DNA of 64,000 bases from positions 2,284,001 through 2,348,000 of the forward strand of contig JAJTWR010000299.1 in NCBI GenBank assembly GCA_021613335.1. The letters run 5' to 3'. A program made the position numbers and the translations under genes. Under the pieces are notes generated by a model. The model ran no database searches and was not told the origin of the DNA. It was given only the letters and a program-made list of their open reading frames with translations. This stretch comes from Whitmania pigra. Its lineage: Eukaryota; Annelida; Clitellata; Hirudinida; Haemopidae. Below, one piece after another: positions 31,748 to 43,946 of the stretch; within the stretch, counting starts at the first letter, position 1, and each line of letters starts with the position of its first letter.

Positions 31748-34700
31748 CCTGTAATTGTATTTTTGCTTTTTATCTTTCTTTAACAAGTTCTGTCAATTCT
31801 TTTTAAAGAGTCATAAGCTCTTACAAATGAAATTAGTAATCTCTAATTTTTAATTTTAGTTAATTAAATTGAAATTAATTAATTAATACTCATTTTAAAT
31901 GAGTTAATTTTTTAGTTGAGATATTTTACAATGTCAAAATATGTTAATAGTAAATCAAGTTATATTTATGATCACCATTTACATCACGTAAACTTTCCAA
32001 TGCATTCAGACTACCTTTTCAGATATAAATATTCAGAACTCGACAATTAAATTTGGAATATTTAAAAGTATTTTACATTAGAATTCTATTATATAATATA
32101 AATTCGCATGGTTTATAGGAATGCTGAGAACCATTTCTTTGGGCTCATTCAGATTTAATCGCATAAGATTTAATGTGGGTTAATATTTGATTTCTCTATT
32201 CTGTGGCTGGTAGTGATTAACACATATAAAAACAAATGATAATTGTTTCTCCAACTAGTGTTTTTTCACCAAGTTTCATGTTACCATGCGAATAACTATT
32301 AAATTTTCTTGTGGCTTAAAAAATTATAAAAAATAAAAGAGTTTTTTTTTTTCAAAAATGCACTTCACCATTTTATGTTTTTTTTTTCATAACTGTAAAT
32401 CGATTTTTTACTCACACTTATTATTTGTGTTAGTGTTGAAAGAAAGTTTTGGTAACATTGGTAGTGAAAGTAGTGCAGATTTTTGCAGGTACTATTTATT
32501 ACTTCAATATGCTGAACTCACGTTTATGTACTTATTGTAGAGAACATCTTCAATGTTTTAAAGGCTGTTTCTTTCATCATGCATCACAAATTCCTTGAAC
32601 ATTTCTCAAATGCATGGAAAGAAATGGATACAATTTTTATAGCTTTGCCATTAATCAGTCTTTTACAGATAAATGAAAAGAATGGTCTAATTCTTTTGGG
32701 ACCTGTTATAAAGATTCCAACTGATAGATAACTGCAAGGAATTACCATCATAGCTCTGGAGTTTTTTGGTGATGAGTAAATTGATTTTCACGTCAATACC
32801 ACAGTTTGTAAAAAAAATAAAATAAAATGCAGCTAACTCCTTTTGGAGTAATAATTTCATCTGATAGCTGTTTGGACCTCAACAGTTCCATACCTTTTGT
32901 GTCTCACAGTTTGGTCATCTGCACGTCCTTCATCTCTAGCTACGCCTCGCAGACAGTGCCCAGTAAGGACTGTTTACAGAATTTTGCCATAGTTACGAAG
33001 ACTATCTGATAAGAAGGAAGACAAACGTTGGACGATATATTAACTGTTAATATCATATAAACCTGACGAACTCACAACTTGAGATCCAAGATTAAGAAGT
33101 TATTGAAGCTAAAACAATTTAATAACTTTGGCAAGCAAAAATGCGAAGTTAGAAATTTCTTGATTGCTTAGAAATTGGAAATCACTGAATTAGCTATTTG
33201 TGTATGTAATTTACACAACAACGGTAGAATTGGGAGCTTATTTCTGCACTGAATTATGTTTATAATTGAATTATAATAATAACTGAATTGCTTATATAAT
33301 TCCCAGCAGGAAAGGTGAAACTAACGGGATGGTGATATTCAAGAATGGTAAAAACAGACTCTCACACCTGCTTTTATTTGATGACAAGCAACTCGTGGAA
33401 GATTAGAAATTAAATGTGTTCCTGGGCTAATCAACATGCATGTCGTGTGTTATATCTGACGCTATTTTATTGTGCTTACTAAATTCTGCCCCGGGTGCTG
33501 CATCCCTCAATAAATAGTTAATTGCTTCACGTAATTAGATGACGCTTCTTAATAATGCCAATTAACATTACAATGAAGGGACGCGATCCCCGACCGAGAA
33601 ACTTGTCGAAGTTGATATTTCGAATTCTTTCTATATACATATATCGAAATGTTTGTCGATGTTACTTCTTTGTTTTGATTTCATTATTCCAGCTTCAAGA
33701 AGTAAGGAATATGTGACCGAGTTGATTAAAAATATATCTAGCAATAAGGATAATAGTAATTATTACTACTAATCAAGCAGAACCTCGTGTGACAACGACA
33801 CTAAATAACTTTTCATTCTTGTATTCTGTAACTCTATGTGCAATAATTTATACAAGTAATACTTAAATGTTTCACTTTTAATTATTTAGGTAACTGTCGC
33901 TTGAAACTGCTATGTTTCCATATTATTCTGACGACGGCCTTTGTGGTCGAAACTGGGTTAATAAAAACAATATGACGTTAGTGGCAACGATTTTATGTCC
34001 TTAAAAAGTGTAAGAGGTTGTTTGACTCTAAATGACGATCTTTTTTTTAATGCTATGTTTATAAACATATCTGTACCATATGGCGATAATAGTAATTATT
34101 ATTTCCTTACTTTATATTGTATCTATATGAACTATCCATTATTGTGATTTCAGCAGACTCAAATATCCCCTGGAACTTAAAAGCAGTGCGCCACATAAAT
34201 AGAAAAGCTTGTATTAACATTTTTAAAAAATGCGGTGTTTTAGGAACGTAATTAGAATGAGTGTTTTTGTATCTCATTCCAAAACTTTCTCGCGGATCAT
34301 ATATTTGATCTCCTGATTAAAAACTGACCCAGCAGGAATTGTTGGAATATGTGGAATCACTAATTTAGGGGTGCGCGGGGGCCATGGCCTTCCCCGTGAT
34401 TTGTAAAATGTAAGAAAAAAAAACAAATCTAATTTAATTTAAAATTGAAATAATTTACCACTTCGGACAAAAAATTTATTAGCTGACCACCTGCCCCTTC
34501 CTAAATACACCCAATGGTTCCAATGCATAGCCTTCTGTAGGGACGTAATTTTGGGGGCAAGGGGTGGAAACGACTCTCCCTGATTTTATACTAGATGCAA
34601 AAAGGTCATCTTCTCATATTTTAGGAGGGTTTGCCACCCTCCTAAATTTTGGCTAGAAGCAAAAAAGGCCGTCTTCTCAAGATGTGCAAGATTTGTGCTC

Positions 34701-34959
34701 TCCCCCCTTGGAAAAAGCTGAAATGATGTCCCTGGCCTTCTGCCAAAGTATTCTGATCCACTGATATGTGGTGTCGATGCAAATAGTTAGATTTATAATT
34801 TTATTTTATCACCTAGAGCGACGGATTCCCAACAGGGAGTGCGAGATAGAATTTCAGGGGTGCAAAACTTAACCGGCGGGGAATGATAACAGCTCTTTCT
34901 TAAGTTACCCAGATAGTTGCGCAGCTGGAAAAATGATTGAGAATGAAAAGAAGGGGTCA
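31748..34959. other. intergenic DNA downstream of netrin
   Basis: No gene is recognised. It holds a hammerhead-like motif at 33921-33980 (see findings) and one full-length MITE-family copy (34539-34733). A GC-rich repeat fragment lies near 34365-34400. The frame at 31030-31497 belongs to netrin, and later short frames have no support. Confidence 0.5.
34539..34733 (+). mobile_element. GACGTCAT MITE family, longest copy
   Basis: It begins AGGGACGTAATTTTGGGGGC and ends GCTGAAATGATGTCCCT. The ends are imperfect inverted repeats (AGGGACGTAATTT against AGGGACATCATTT). The interior has two related sub-units, each with an AGAAGCAAAAAAGG or AGATGCAAAAAGG block followed by TCTTCTCA. Other copies are fragments. 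Confidence 0.7.
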
Positions 34960-35815
34960 TGCATTCTTACAATTTGGATAATATGTCAAATAATGAAGAG
35001 CTGAAGAAAGGTCTTATTAAACTGTGGACTTGATTCCATACAGGAGAGCAGTATTCTAGTATTGGCCTAACATGTGTGCAAAAGGCTTTTATTAGAATGT
35101 TTAGGTCTCTAGTAGAAAAAGACAATATAATCAGTTTGGATATGGTTGATGCTTTTTTAATGATATTATCAATGTTTTTGTAAAAGTGGAGAAAAGAATC
35201 AATGAGCACCCCTAGATCTCGAACTATGTCAACTCTTGCTAGCTTGTTGCTATTAATGAAATATTCACAAGGGTTAAAACTTCTTCTGCAGCCAATCAGT
35301 GAGAGAATCTGGCATTTGTCAGGAGCAAATTGCAGCTGCCATTTATCACTCCATTCTGCTATCCTGTCAAGAGAATATTGTAATTGGGATGGAGACTTGT
35401 TGTAAAGCTTAACATCATCTGCAAAGAGTTTGCAGATGGTGCCTGAGTTGACAAAAGTGCTGGGTATCATTTATGAACAGTAGAAATAAGGTTTGCCCTA
35501 GAATACTGCCCTGAGGAACTCCACTTGTGACAGAAACATCATAACAGCATTAATATTGATTCTTTGTGACCTCAATTTGAGAAAATCCATAAGACAACCA
35601 TTCATATTATCACTAAAGCCATAGGTATATATCTTGTTCATTAGTTTAACATGTGAGAAAGAATCAAACACCTTACAGAAATCCAAGTAGATGAACTAAG
35701 TTTTTTTTTCTGTAAGGTTTCAGTCCATTGTTGGGTGCATTCGAGGATGTTAGTAGTGGTTGATCGAGCTGGAATAAAACCATGTTGGCTGCACTTAATT
35801 AGGTTGTGGTGTAAT
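34960..35815 (-). pseudogene. non-LTR retrotransposon reverse transcriptase remnant
   Basis: The minus strand carries a degenerate RT domain in several frames: CSQHGFIPARSTTTNILECT (about 35790-35730), then FCKVFDSFSHVKLMNKIYTY, SGVPQGSILGQTLFLLFIND in another frame, and the catalytic box FADDVKLYNKS (about 35430). The thumb/post-RT part follows: WSDKWQLQFAPDKCQILSL and HVRPILEYCSPVWN. At least two frameshifts separate the blocks, so it is inactive. It resembles Jockey/CR1-type elements, and probably comes from a different family than the remnant at 6130-6602. Confidence 0.88.
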
Positions 35816-36229
35816 ATTTATATATTAATTATATTTCAGAAATATTGCAGAAAATACCTGCAGTTTCCATTCAGATGTAATTAACCTCCAAACTTTCATG
35901 AGGTGTTTTGATATTGACAATAAACAAAGTATTTAGAAAAATGGTTGGAACAAATTTTTGCAGACCAAATGAAATAGTATCATGGAAGCATTTGCCACCT
36001 TAGTTAAAAGGTTTCAAAAGCCAAGTTTGTATTAACCAAATATTTAAACATAAAAGAAATCAGTTACCAACAAAGTAAAAAGGTTTCAAAAGCCAAGTTT
36101 GTATTAACCAAATATTTAAAAATATAATAAATCAATTACCAACAATGGAAAATATATATAATATATACATTTTCCAAACAATGAAGTATTTCTGACATTA
36201 AAAGGCATGAAATTGCTAACTATTGAAAA
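35816..36229. other. FADD 3' flank with a tandem duplication
   Basis: A 72-73-bp unit containing AAGGTTTCAAAAGCCAAGTT is repeated twice in tandem at about 36006-36148. No other feature is seen. The FADD poly(A) site should lie here, but no AATAAA is obvious on the minus strand. Confidence 0.6.
36006..36148 (+). repeat. two-copy tandem repeat, unit about 72 bp
   Basis: AAGGTTTCAAAAGCCAAGTT at about 36008 recurs at about 36080, with the following 45 bp nearly identical (ATTAACCAAATATTTAAA, then ATCARTTACCAACAA). It lies just downstream of the FADD stop codon. Confidence 0.9.
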
Positions 36230-36843
36230 CTAATGCATATCAGATAACAATTTTGCAGTATAGTTATAGTCACACTCTTTCAGAATTTTAATTAAATCTT
36301 GCTTTGTGATATTTCTTTTATCAATTGAAAGTTTTAGCATTCTCCAAAACTGCTCCCTTGCATCATTTGGAAATCTGAATACAATTCCATCAATTTCTGA
36401 ATCACACAAACCCAGCCTTCTCACAAACATCTTTCGACCCCTAAAGGGTAATTGGTCACAGAGAAACTCGATTTCTTTCGATAAATCTATAAAAAAAAAT
36501 TTAACGTAACGACTTGATAATCGTTGTATCAACATCACATACCCTTAGGCTGTGTATTGCCGCAACGGTTATATGTTGAATTTTCATAACTTTCTAATTT
36601 CTCTATGATATCTTCTCTATTTGGCAAGCCAGTCCTAAGCAAATCTTTCAAATAACGAATGTTGTCTGGTTTAATCAAACACATCTCTTGAAGTCTCGTC
36701 CAAAGATCTAACGGGTCAGATATTTCCTCTAATATTCTTCGACCAAACCTATCGCTACACAAAAACTTTAGTTGTGATAATTCACTTTCGTGAATCTCCC
36801 TGGATATGTTGACCAAAACCAGTCTGAATCGATCCAGATCCAT
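36230..36843 (-). CDS. FADD: FADD-like death adaptor, DED plus death domain (2 exons)
   Basis: FADD links death receptors to initiator caspases. Minus-strand exons 36843-36543 and 36486-36230, with a 56-nt intron, total 558 nt and 185 aa (human 208). Residues 1-85 form a death-effector domain: FRLVLVNISREIHESELSQL, then KFLCSDRFGRRILE and DLWTRLQEMCLI. Residues about 101-180 form a death domain: LGLCDSEIDGIVFRFPNDAR, then EQFWRMLKLSI and LIKILKECDYNYTAKLL. The domain order and the intron between the domains match vertebrate FADD. The helix 1/helix 4 charge-hydrophobic pattern of the DED is kept. Caspase recruitment is inferred. It is divergent with WDR55: the starts are 558 bp apart and may share a bidirectional promoter. 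An alternative identity, another DED-DD adaptor, is less likely because of length and structure. Confidence 0.88.
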
Positions 36844-37401
36844 GTCTAATTGCTTGGGGAATACCCAAAAGAAAATGAAATGGTTTAGAAATAAAATAAC
36901 ACATTTTTATATTTGGTTATAAACGTAATTTTACTAATTTAAATAATATTTCGTATTTGAATATACTAAATAATAAGTAACTTAATTTAATCTTCATGAA
37001 CAGTTCTAATTCATTGTATGCTTGGACGATTTAAGGGCTATAACAACATCAAACATCTCGAGGTGGGGTTCATTTCATTTTTGTCGAAATCGTTTTTGTT
37101 GCAGAAGCACAGGTATCCGAATTAATACCGAAAAGTTAATTTTATAAGCAGCTATCTTGGCTTTCGCACGTAAGTTTGTGCGATCAACATACTGGTAAAA
37201 AGATTAATTCACCGAATGACAAATCGTAACACTACAGTGCGTATCAATGTATTGATTTTTTTGAATACTCTTTTGTCGCATTTGATAAAATGCTGAAGGA
37301 GATTTTAGAATGAGGATATCATGAAATGTATTGGTTAATAAAGCATGTTTAATAAAGTTGCTATTAAGTTTTCTAACGTCTCAGTTTATATTGACAGAAA
37401 G
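36844..37401. promoter_or_regulatory. shared upstream region of FADD and WDR55
   Basis: 558 bp separate the two divergent start codons. There are no repeats and no TATA box at a credible distance on either side. Bidirectional promoter function is inferred from layout only. Confidence 0.4.
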
Positions 37402-39415
37402 ATGGATCCTGTCAAGGTAGAATATGAAGCCACTTGTGTTTGCTTCCATCCTTCCAAATCACTGCTAGCAGCAGGTAATATTGAAGGCCATTTAAAAATG
37501 TAGGTTGGTTTTTCAATTCTTAAAAACATTAGTTTAGTTACCCTACTGAATTTTTTTTATCTCCAGTTATGCCTACGAAGATGAAAAGGTTCGTGAAATC
37601 ATGACTTTTGAGAATCACAAAAGATCAGTGAGATCTCTTGGGTTTCTTTCCGAGGGAAAACAACTCATTGCCGTATCTGCTGACAAATCATTTTCAGTGA
37701 CAAACATTGAAACTGGTCAAATGGAATTTAGAAAGAAGAAATCTCATGAGTAATTTGACATTACATTTTATCTGATGGTTGTTTTGTTTTGTGTTTTACT
37801 TTATAGTAGTTATTTATTACATCTTCATTTTATTTGACTCTGACTTATATGATTTGCCTTTTAACCACATAGACTTTTCAAAATTATTATCATGTAGCTA
37901 ATTTTTGTGATACTGCATTTTGGTTCTTATGTGTTTCTGTTCACACACTGACACATTTACTTGTTTCCAAACTGCTTAACTGTTTGAGAAATTAGTGAAT
38001 GAATGTTGCAGTGCCTTTGAATCCTTCTTGGATATCTTACATTTAACTGTTTAATCTGCCGGTCATTTAAATTTAATGTTCAGTGAATAAATTATCTGTT
38101 TCACTGTTTAACAATTTAAGCAAATTATTACAAAGTTGTCTTATTTCATTCCAGAGACTCTCTTTACAGTGTAGCAATTGTGGGTAGACATGTGTTTGCA
38201 ACAGGTGATGATGATGGCTGTCTAAAAGTCAGTTCCACTAACGTTTAGATTTTGTTTTTGTATCGTAAGCTGATGAGAGATATTGTTTAACTAATGTTAG
38301 TTGATTAATTAAACTTAGCTGTGGGATATGAGGCTCAAGAAACAAATAATGGAAATGAAAGAAAACTCAGAAACTATCACAGATATGATTGTTGATTCAC
38401 ATAAAAAACTTCTTCTGGCTACAAGGTCCTCAGATAAATTAAATTATTAAATGAAATTAAATGACCTTGACATGATGGTGATAATGATTAATGATAATAA
38501 TAATGACGAGTCGGCATTTGATGTTTGCAGTGGTGAAGGCACACTGACCGCTTTTGATCTGAGGAAGCTCAAGTTAAAAATTCAATCAGAATTGCTTGAT
38601 TCTGGTCTCCAATCTGTTGCTATTGTCAAGGTCTGTTTTAGTTAACATTTCAGATGTAGATGCTGTTAAATTGCTGTCACAACCAAAATTCATTGAACAA
38701 TACAATTTTAATGGACTTACTCATAATTGAAGAATGGTGAAAAAGTTGTTTGTGGTGGCGAAGATGGAGTTTTACATTTTTTCAATTGGGGAGAATTTGG
38801 AAACATCAGCGACAGATATCCTGGCCATCCTATGTCTGTTGAAAAAATAATTACTTTGCCAAATGGCATGGTTTGTACAGCTGCATCAGATGCTATAAGG
38901 TAAATTAAGTCTGTATACTTGTTATATTTTATACCAATATTCATTTTAGTCAGAATTGGAAATAATTATTCAATAAAATAATTCATTATATAAACTTGAA
39001 TAACAGAATGTACAAATTTTAAAGGGCCGTAAATCTTTTCCCAAACAAAATTGTGGATATTGTTGGTGACCATGGGGGTCTGCCTGTTGAAGGATTGAGT
39101 ATTTCACACTGTGGCAGTTGGTTAGCAAGTTGCTCCCATGATGAGCACATTCGCTTCTGGGATGTGACAGACTTGGAGAGTGAGCAGATTGGAAAAAGTG
39201 TAAAAGCTCGTCCATCAAAGAAAAAGTATGTGCCAAAGGCCGAAGTGATGAAGAGGGAACAATTTTTCAATGACCTCGTTGAAGACATGAAGTCCTCAGA
39301 TGAAGAAACAGCAGAGGAAGGAACAACTAAAGAATCTGGGGATGATAATCACTCAAATAGTGATAGTGATGGTGGCGATGATGATGACGACGACGATGAT
39401 GATGATAGCGATTAA
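37402..39415 (+). CDS. WDR55: WD repeat-containing protein 55 (7 exons)
   Basis: WDR55 is a nucleolar WD40 protein implicated in rRNA processing (family knowledge). Exons 37402-37499, 37567-37749, 38155-38227, 38319-38425, 38531-38630, 38733-38899 and 39025-39415 give 1119 nt and 372 aa (human 383). Visible blades include CFHPSKSLLAAGNIEGHLK, HKRSVRSLGFLSEGKQLIAV, then FATGDDDGCLKLWDMR. Next come GEKVVCGGEDGVLHFFNWGE, with the WDR55-typical FNWGEFGNISDR, and ISHCGSWLASCSHDEHIRFW. After the propeller come a Lys-rich segment (SKKKYVPKAE), an EQFFNDL motif matching the family's DDFF segment, and a very acidic Asp/Ser/Glu tail. A poly(A) signal AATAAA lies six bases past the stop, at 39421-39426. 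Confidence 0.94.
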
Positions 39416-39426
39416 ATTTCAATAAA

Positions 39427-39992
39427 GATCATATCGTTTGATTGGATATTTCAACCCATTGTTAACGGCAGCACGACTTTGCAGTAAAGGGGATTTTGTC
39501 AGTTTATTAATTAACGTAAGCAACATCTTAAAAAATGCTGTGCTATGTCAGCTGTCGTGTTTAACATCTTATTACGTGACAAGGCCGCGCATCGGAACGC
39601 CGATCATTTTTGAATACTTTATTTTAGCTATTTACAAAACTTCGACTAACTAGCCACATTCTCACGATTATTTTGCGTTACGCAATTAAATGCCTTGTCG
39701 GCATCTCAGGTGATTTTGCTAGGGTTGTGAGGCGGATATCCATGAAGATTTAAACTTTCTTTTACATATATGCATCTTTTATTGCCATGTTTATTAACTT
39801 TTAATCTGTGAGATAATTTACATGTGTTGCACTAAAAATTTATTTAACGTGTTTAACTATTGTTAACAAGCTTTAAATCGATAAGTCAATGAATTTTCAG
39901 CAGTTATTTAATTCAAATATTTTGTTATAGCCAGCCCTAAACAAGGCTATTTAAAAGAAGACAATAAGTCGAGGCCGACTGTTAATTTTAAT
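39427..39992. other. intergenic DNA between WDR55 and MEMO1
   Basis: No gene or repeat is recognised. The MEMO1 promoter should lie here, and no TATA box is evident. Confidence 0.5.
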
Positions 39993-42900
39993 ATGGCCAA
40001 AGTTAGAAAAGCAAGTCATGCCGGTTCTTGGTACAAGTCTGGCAGTTAGTAAATTATTTTGTTGTGACGATTGGTCGTAATTACTTTGCTGTAGAATTAT
40101 GAAAAAAACACCTAAAGCTATTCTTCAGTCTTAACAATAAGCTTCAGCACTAATTTGGTTTGGTAATAACTTCTTGTTCACAAAAGTAATGCGGGTCATT
40201 TTAAAATATGTTGAGATTTTTATTTTTTTAATTATAAAGTAATTGCTTCCGGTGGTGTAGCCGCGGTTTTAAAATCGAGGTGGGAGGGAAATTTTCTTGC
40301 TCAAATATTACAACAGTAAATTATAATACTAGTGGATTAGCAACAAACAATTAATTTCACACTTAAAGAAAAGTTATCAAAATAAAAAAGGAAAGTCAAG
40401 TATCTTGTAATTTAATTATTGGTACTTGTTATATATAATGAATATAGCAGCTTGCCTAATTTGCTGGAAATGTAGTATGATCAATAATTTATTTATGATT
40501 TATATTGAATTATGGAAGAATATCCAGACTGTCCCAATTTCGATTGCAAGTAGCTTGAGGTAAAGGCTCTAAGGAATGATGTCATACTGACATACTGAAA
40601 GAGTTGTGATAAAGTGAACCATGCATTTTTATTTTGTTATATGACATGTTGAATATTTCAGCATCTCTGTTGTTCCAAGCAATTCTGTATTTTAATCATT
40701 ACACCTACTTCATTACATGCCAACACATAATTTAATATAATTTGTTAAATTTGATTCAAAAATATCTCTGTTAAGTATTTATAAATGTAATTAGGATAAC
40801 CTTTGCAAGAGGTTTCAATGAATTTTACTAAAACACATCAGACAAGTTTATGGGATAACATGTTTTGGTTTTTATTTTGTGTTAATTTTATTCATAAAAC
40901 CAATTATCTTAATGTGTCAGATTGCCATTAAATTTCAAAAATATTAGTTTTTTGCACATCTTTGTTTGGCTTTGTTGAAAATTTTCTATTTTTTATTCAG
41001 TTGTTAAAATGATTTCATTCATAACTAAATATTACAAACTGTTTGTGATAGGCAAAGAACTTAATAAGGAACTCACTCAATGGCTTACAGAAGCCAAAGT
41101 TGTCAATCACCCTGCTAGGGCAATTATAGCACCGTGAGTAAAACATTGCCATAGCATTTGATTTCACATTATCTCACAGCTTTGTGGTAGAAAATGTTGT
41201 CATAAATGTTGTCTCTTGTTAAATTCATTTAACTGGGTTTAATTTCATGATGTTAGAACCTTATTTTTGTTTATGCCATAGCATTTGATTTTACATTATC
41301 TCACAGCTTTGTGGTAGAAAATGTTGTCATAAATGTTGTCTCTTGTTAAATTCATTTAACTGGGTTTAATTTCATGATGTTAGAACCTTATTTTTGTTTG
41401 CTCTCACCAGCCATGCAGGATATTTCATGATGTTAGAACCTTATTTTTGTTTATGCCATAGCATTTGATTTTACATTATCTCACAGCTTTGTGGTAGAAA
41501 ATGTTGTCATAAATGTTGTCTCTTGTTAAATTCATTTAACTGGGTTTAATTTCATGATGTTAGAACCTTATTTTTGTTTGCTCTCACCAGCCATGCAGGA
41601 TATTCTTACTGTGGAGCTTGTTCAGCTCATGCTTACAAACAGATTGATCCATCTGACATGTTAGCAATTTATAATGCAGTCTTAATATGAGGATTTTGCA
41701 CCATAAATTTGAAATTAAATATTTAAGTAACTTTTAATAAGAAAACTGGTTTTCATTCTCGGACCTTCTCATCATGTCCATCTTGAAGGATGTGCTCTGT
41801 CGTCTGCACAGTTGTACGCCACCCCTTTTTGTGACTTGCCCATTGACAGTGAAGGTATTAATTTTTAATTTATAAATGGTTATACAAGAATTAATTAGTG
41901 GATCTAAAATATCCACAAAATAACTTTCAGTTTATGAGCAGCTCAGTGCCACAGGTTACTTTGAGACATTGCCAATCGACAGTGACGAAGATGAGCACAG
42001 TTTGGAAATGCAGCTCCCTTACCTTGCTAAAGTCATGGAAAGGTTAGACCATTTTTATCGAAGCAAGCAGAATTTCATCACCATTTCATTTTTTCCAATG
42101 CAAATGTCCCTATCTCCTCCACAATTTAGCAAAACAATTAAATTTTTATTTCCCTTAACTGCCTTAGGAACATTCATTAACTTTTTATTAGATATGACAT
42201 TATAATTAATTTCAATGGTCATCTGATACTTAAAATTGTTTTATGTTGACGTAAAGACCTCAAACAATCCAATGATTAAATCTAATTTAGATGCCAACTA
42301 CATTTATTTTCTATTTGGAAACTTTTAGTCGTAAAGGAAAGTTCAAAATTGTGCCAATAATAGTTGGATCGCTGTCGTTCAGAAAGGAGCAGATCTATGG
42401 ACAGCTTCTTGCTCCTTACCTTGTTGATCCAAACAATCTTTTCATCATTTCTTCGGACTTCTGTCACTGGGGTTAACCTTAATTCTTGACTTTAGCATGA
42501 ATTAGTAATTTAGATGATCTGTATTAACTGTAACTATTTTGAAAAGGCTCTAGGTTTAGATATACCTATTATGAAGAAGCAGCTGGAGAAATATGGGAGT
42601 CTATCACCAAATTGGACAAAACGGTTTGATCCAATTACTTTTGGAAAAGTATTCTTATATAATAACTTTTTTGCTTCTTTGTTTAGGGAATGAAAATTAT
42701 AGAATCCATGAACCACAAAATGTTCAGTGACTATCTGAAGGAGTATCACAACACCATATGTGGACGTCACCCTATTGGTGTTTTGCTGGCTGTTAGATCA
42801 AGCTTTGTTTGCAGAAATCGTATTAGTTAATTCTAAATAAGGTTTTGCTTTGACTGTTAGGCCTTGAATCTTCTTCAAGAAGAAAAGAGGATTACAAAGC

Positions 42901-42998
42901 CATCACTGAAGTTTGTCCAGTATGCCCAGTCAAACAAGTGCAGGAGCATGCAGGACTCATCTGTCAGCTATGCTTCTGCTTCCCTTGTCGTGGATTGA
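39993..42998 (+). CDS. MEMO1: MEMO1 family protein (9 exons)
   Basis: MEMO1 is a copper/iron-binding redox protein and ErbB2-linked motility factor related to non-haem dioxygenases. Exons 39993-40044, 41052-41133, 41591-41659, 41742-41854, 41931-42042, 42329-42471, 42547-42623, 42687-42791 and 42861-42998 give 891 nt and 296 aa (human 297). Conserved blocks are [95 protein letters not shown] and the C-terminal [17 protein letters not shown]. The metal-binding residues of the family (His in APHAGY, His in GPSHH, Cys in KCR) are all present. Intron 2 carries a tandem duplication, listed separately. A poly(A) signal AATAAA is at 43085-43090. Confidence 0.95.
40253..40390 (+). repeat. dispersed repeat, copy in MEMO1 intron 1
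   Basis: It contains GTGGATTAGCAACAAACAAT followed by TAATTTCACACTTAAAG. This matches 43690-43830 at about 85-90% by eye. The end sequence GGTGTAGCCGCGG suggests a DNA transposon fragment. Boundaries are approximate. Confidence 0.55.
41148..41605 (+). repeat. tandem duplication including the exon 3 acceptor of MEMO1
   Basis: Three head-to-tail copies begin with GCCATAGCATTTGAT. Copy A (41148-41274) is 127 bp. Copies B (from 41275) and C (from 41455) are exactly 180 bp apart and appear identical over 41281-41424 and 41461-41604. Copy B includes a duplicate of the exon 3 splice acceptor and first exon bases (CTCTCACCAGCCATGCAGGA, 41401-41420). Copy C carries the real exon 3 start at 41591. Confidence 0.95.
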
Positions 42999-43090
42999 AT
43001 TTCAGTTGCCTTACTTTGCAACTATGGCAATGTAGTGATTTGTGACATGTCAGAGTGAAAGATACTTGAGCAAAAAATCTTTTAAATAAA

Positions 43091-43946
43091 TTAAACATTT
43101 AGCTTAATGTTTGCTGATACTTCAAGGGTTTGTTATCTTAGCACAAGACTTTGCCTTGTTAAGGCTATTTTGAGACATTTGTGAAAAAAGAAATCGTGAT
43201 ATTTATTCTCACCAAGGATAAAATCAAAGTTATTATTTCAATCCAGCTGTTGCTTTATAACAGATTAGGAAATTTATATTTGAAGTTAAGATGGTTGTTG
43301 GTTGAAACTGGTTTGGACTGATTAGCTAATGATCTGGGCATTAATCATATTATAACTTTATGAAATATAGGAATATAAATATACCTTGAAACCTAAAATA
43401 TATCATGAATCTCATTACATCATCCTAATCATTGCAAAATTCCTAATTGCAAGGTATTCCCACAACACTAGTGACATCTATACCAATTCTGCAACAAATA
43501 TGGAATGTTCAATCCCTGGTCGAATGTATGTCATCCAAAAGAGTTGAGATTTCATGTGCAAGCTCTTTTTTGCTTGCACAGAGAATTTTTCTCCCAAATA
43601 TGTCCAGATCAGAACCTGTAAATGTATGATTAGAAAGTGCTCTTGAATCAATTCACTAACAATGTCAATGGGGGGAAGAACATGATGTCAGTGGCATCTT
43701 AACCCAGGATTTCAAAATTAGAAAAGGTAGGAGCACAATTTTTATGTAAATATTATAATGACAAAGTGTAGTACTGATGGATTAGCAGCAAGCAATTAAT
43801 TTCACACTAAAGACACACAGCAAAATAATAGTAAATAATAAGCAGTCAATATTGATATTGAAAGTTTTCTAATTTACTTATGAGCCATTAATTATTCAAG
43901 AATTGTGCAGATTTAGAATTCAAGGGGCAAACTGATTGGTCTAGGG
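43091..43946. other. MEMO1-IMPA1 intergenic DNA
   Basis: No gene is recognised. It holds the second copy of the dispersed repeat at 43690-43830 and ends in the hAT target-site duplication (43939-43946). Confidence 0.5.
43690..43830 (+). repeat. dispersed repeat, copy downstream of MEMO1
   Basis: It matches 40253-40390 through GATGGATTAGCAGCAAGCAA and TTAATTTCACACTAAAG. It is the same orientation as the copy in MEMO1 intron 1. Confidence 0.55.

Noticed and set aside
34539..34733. Considered as a structured RNA because of internal repetition.
   Set aside because: Five dispersed copies with shared ends show it is a MITE-type repeat.
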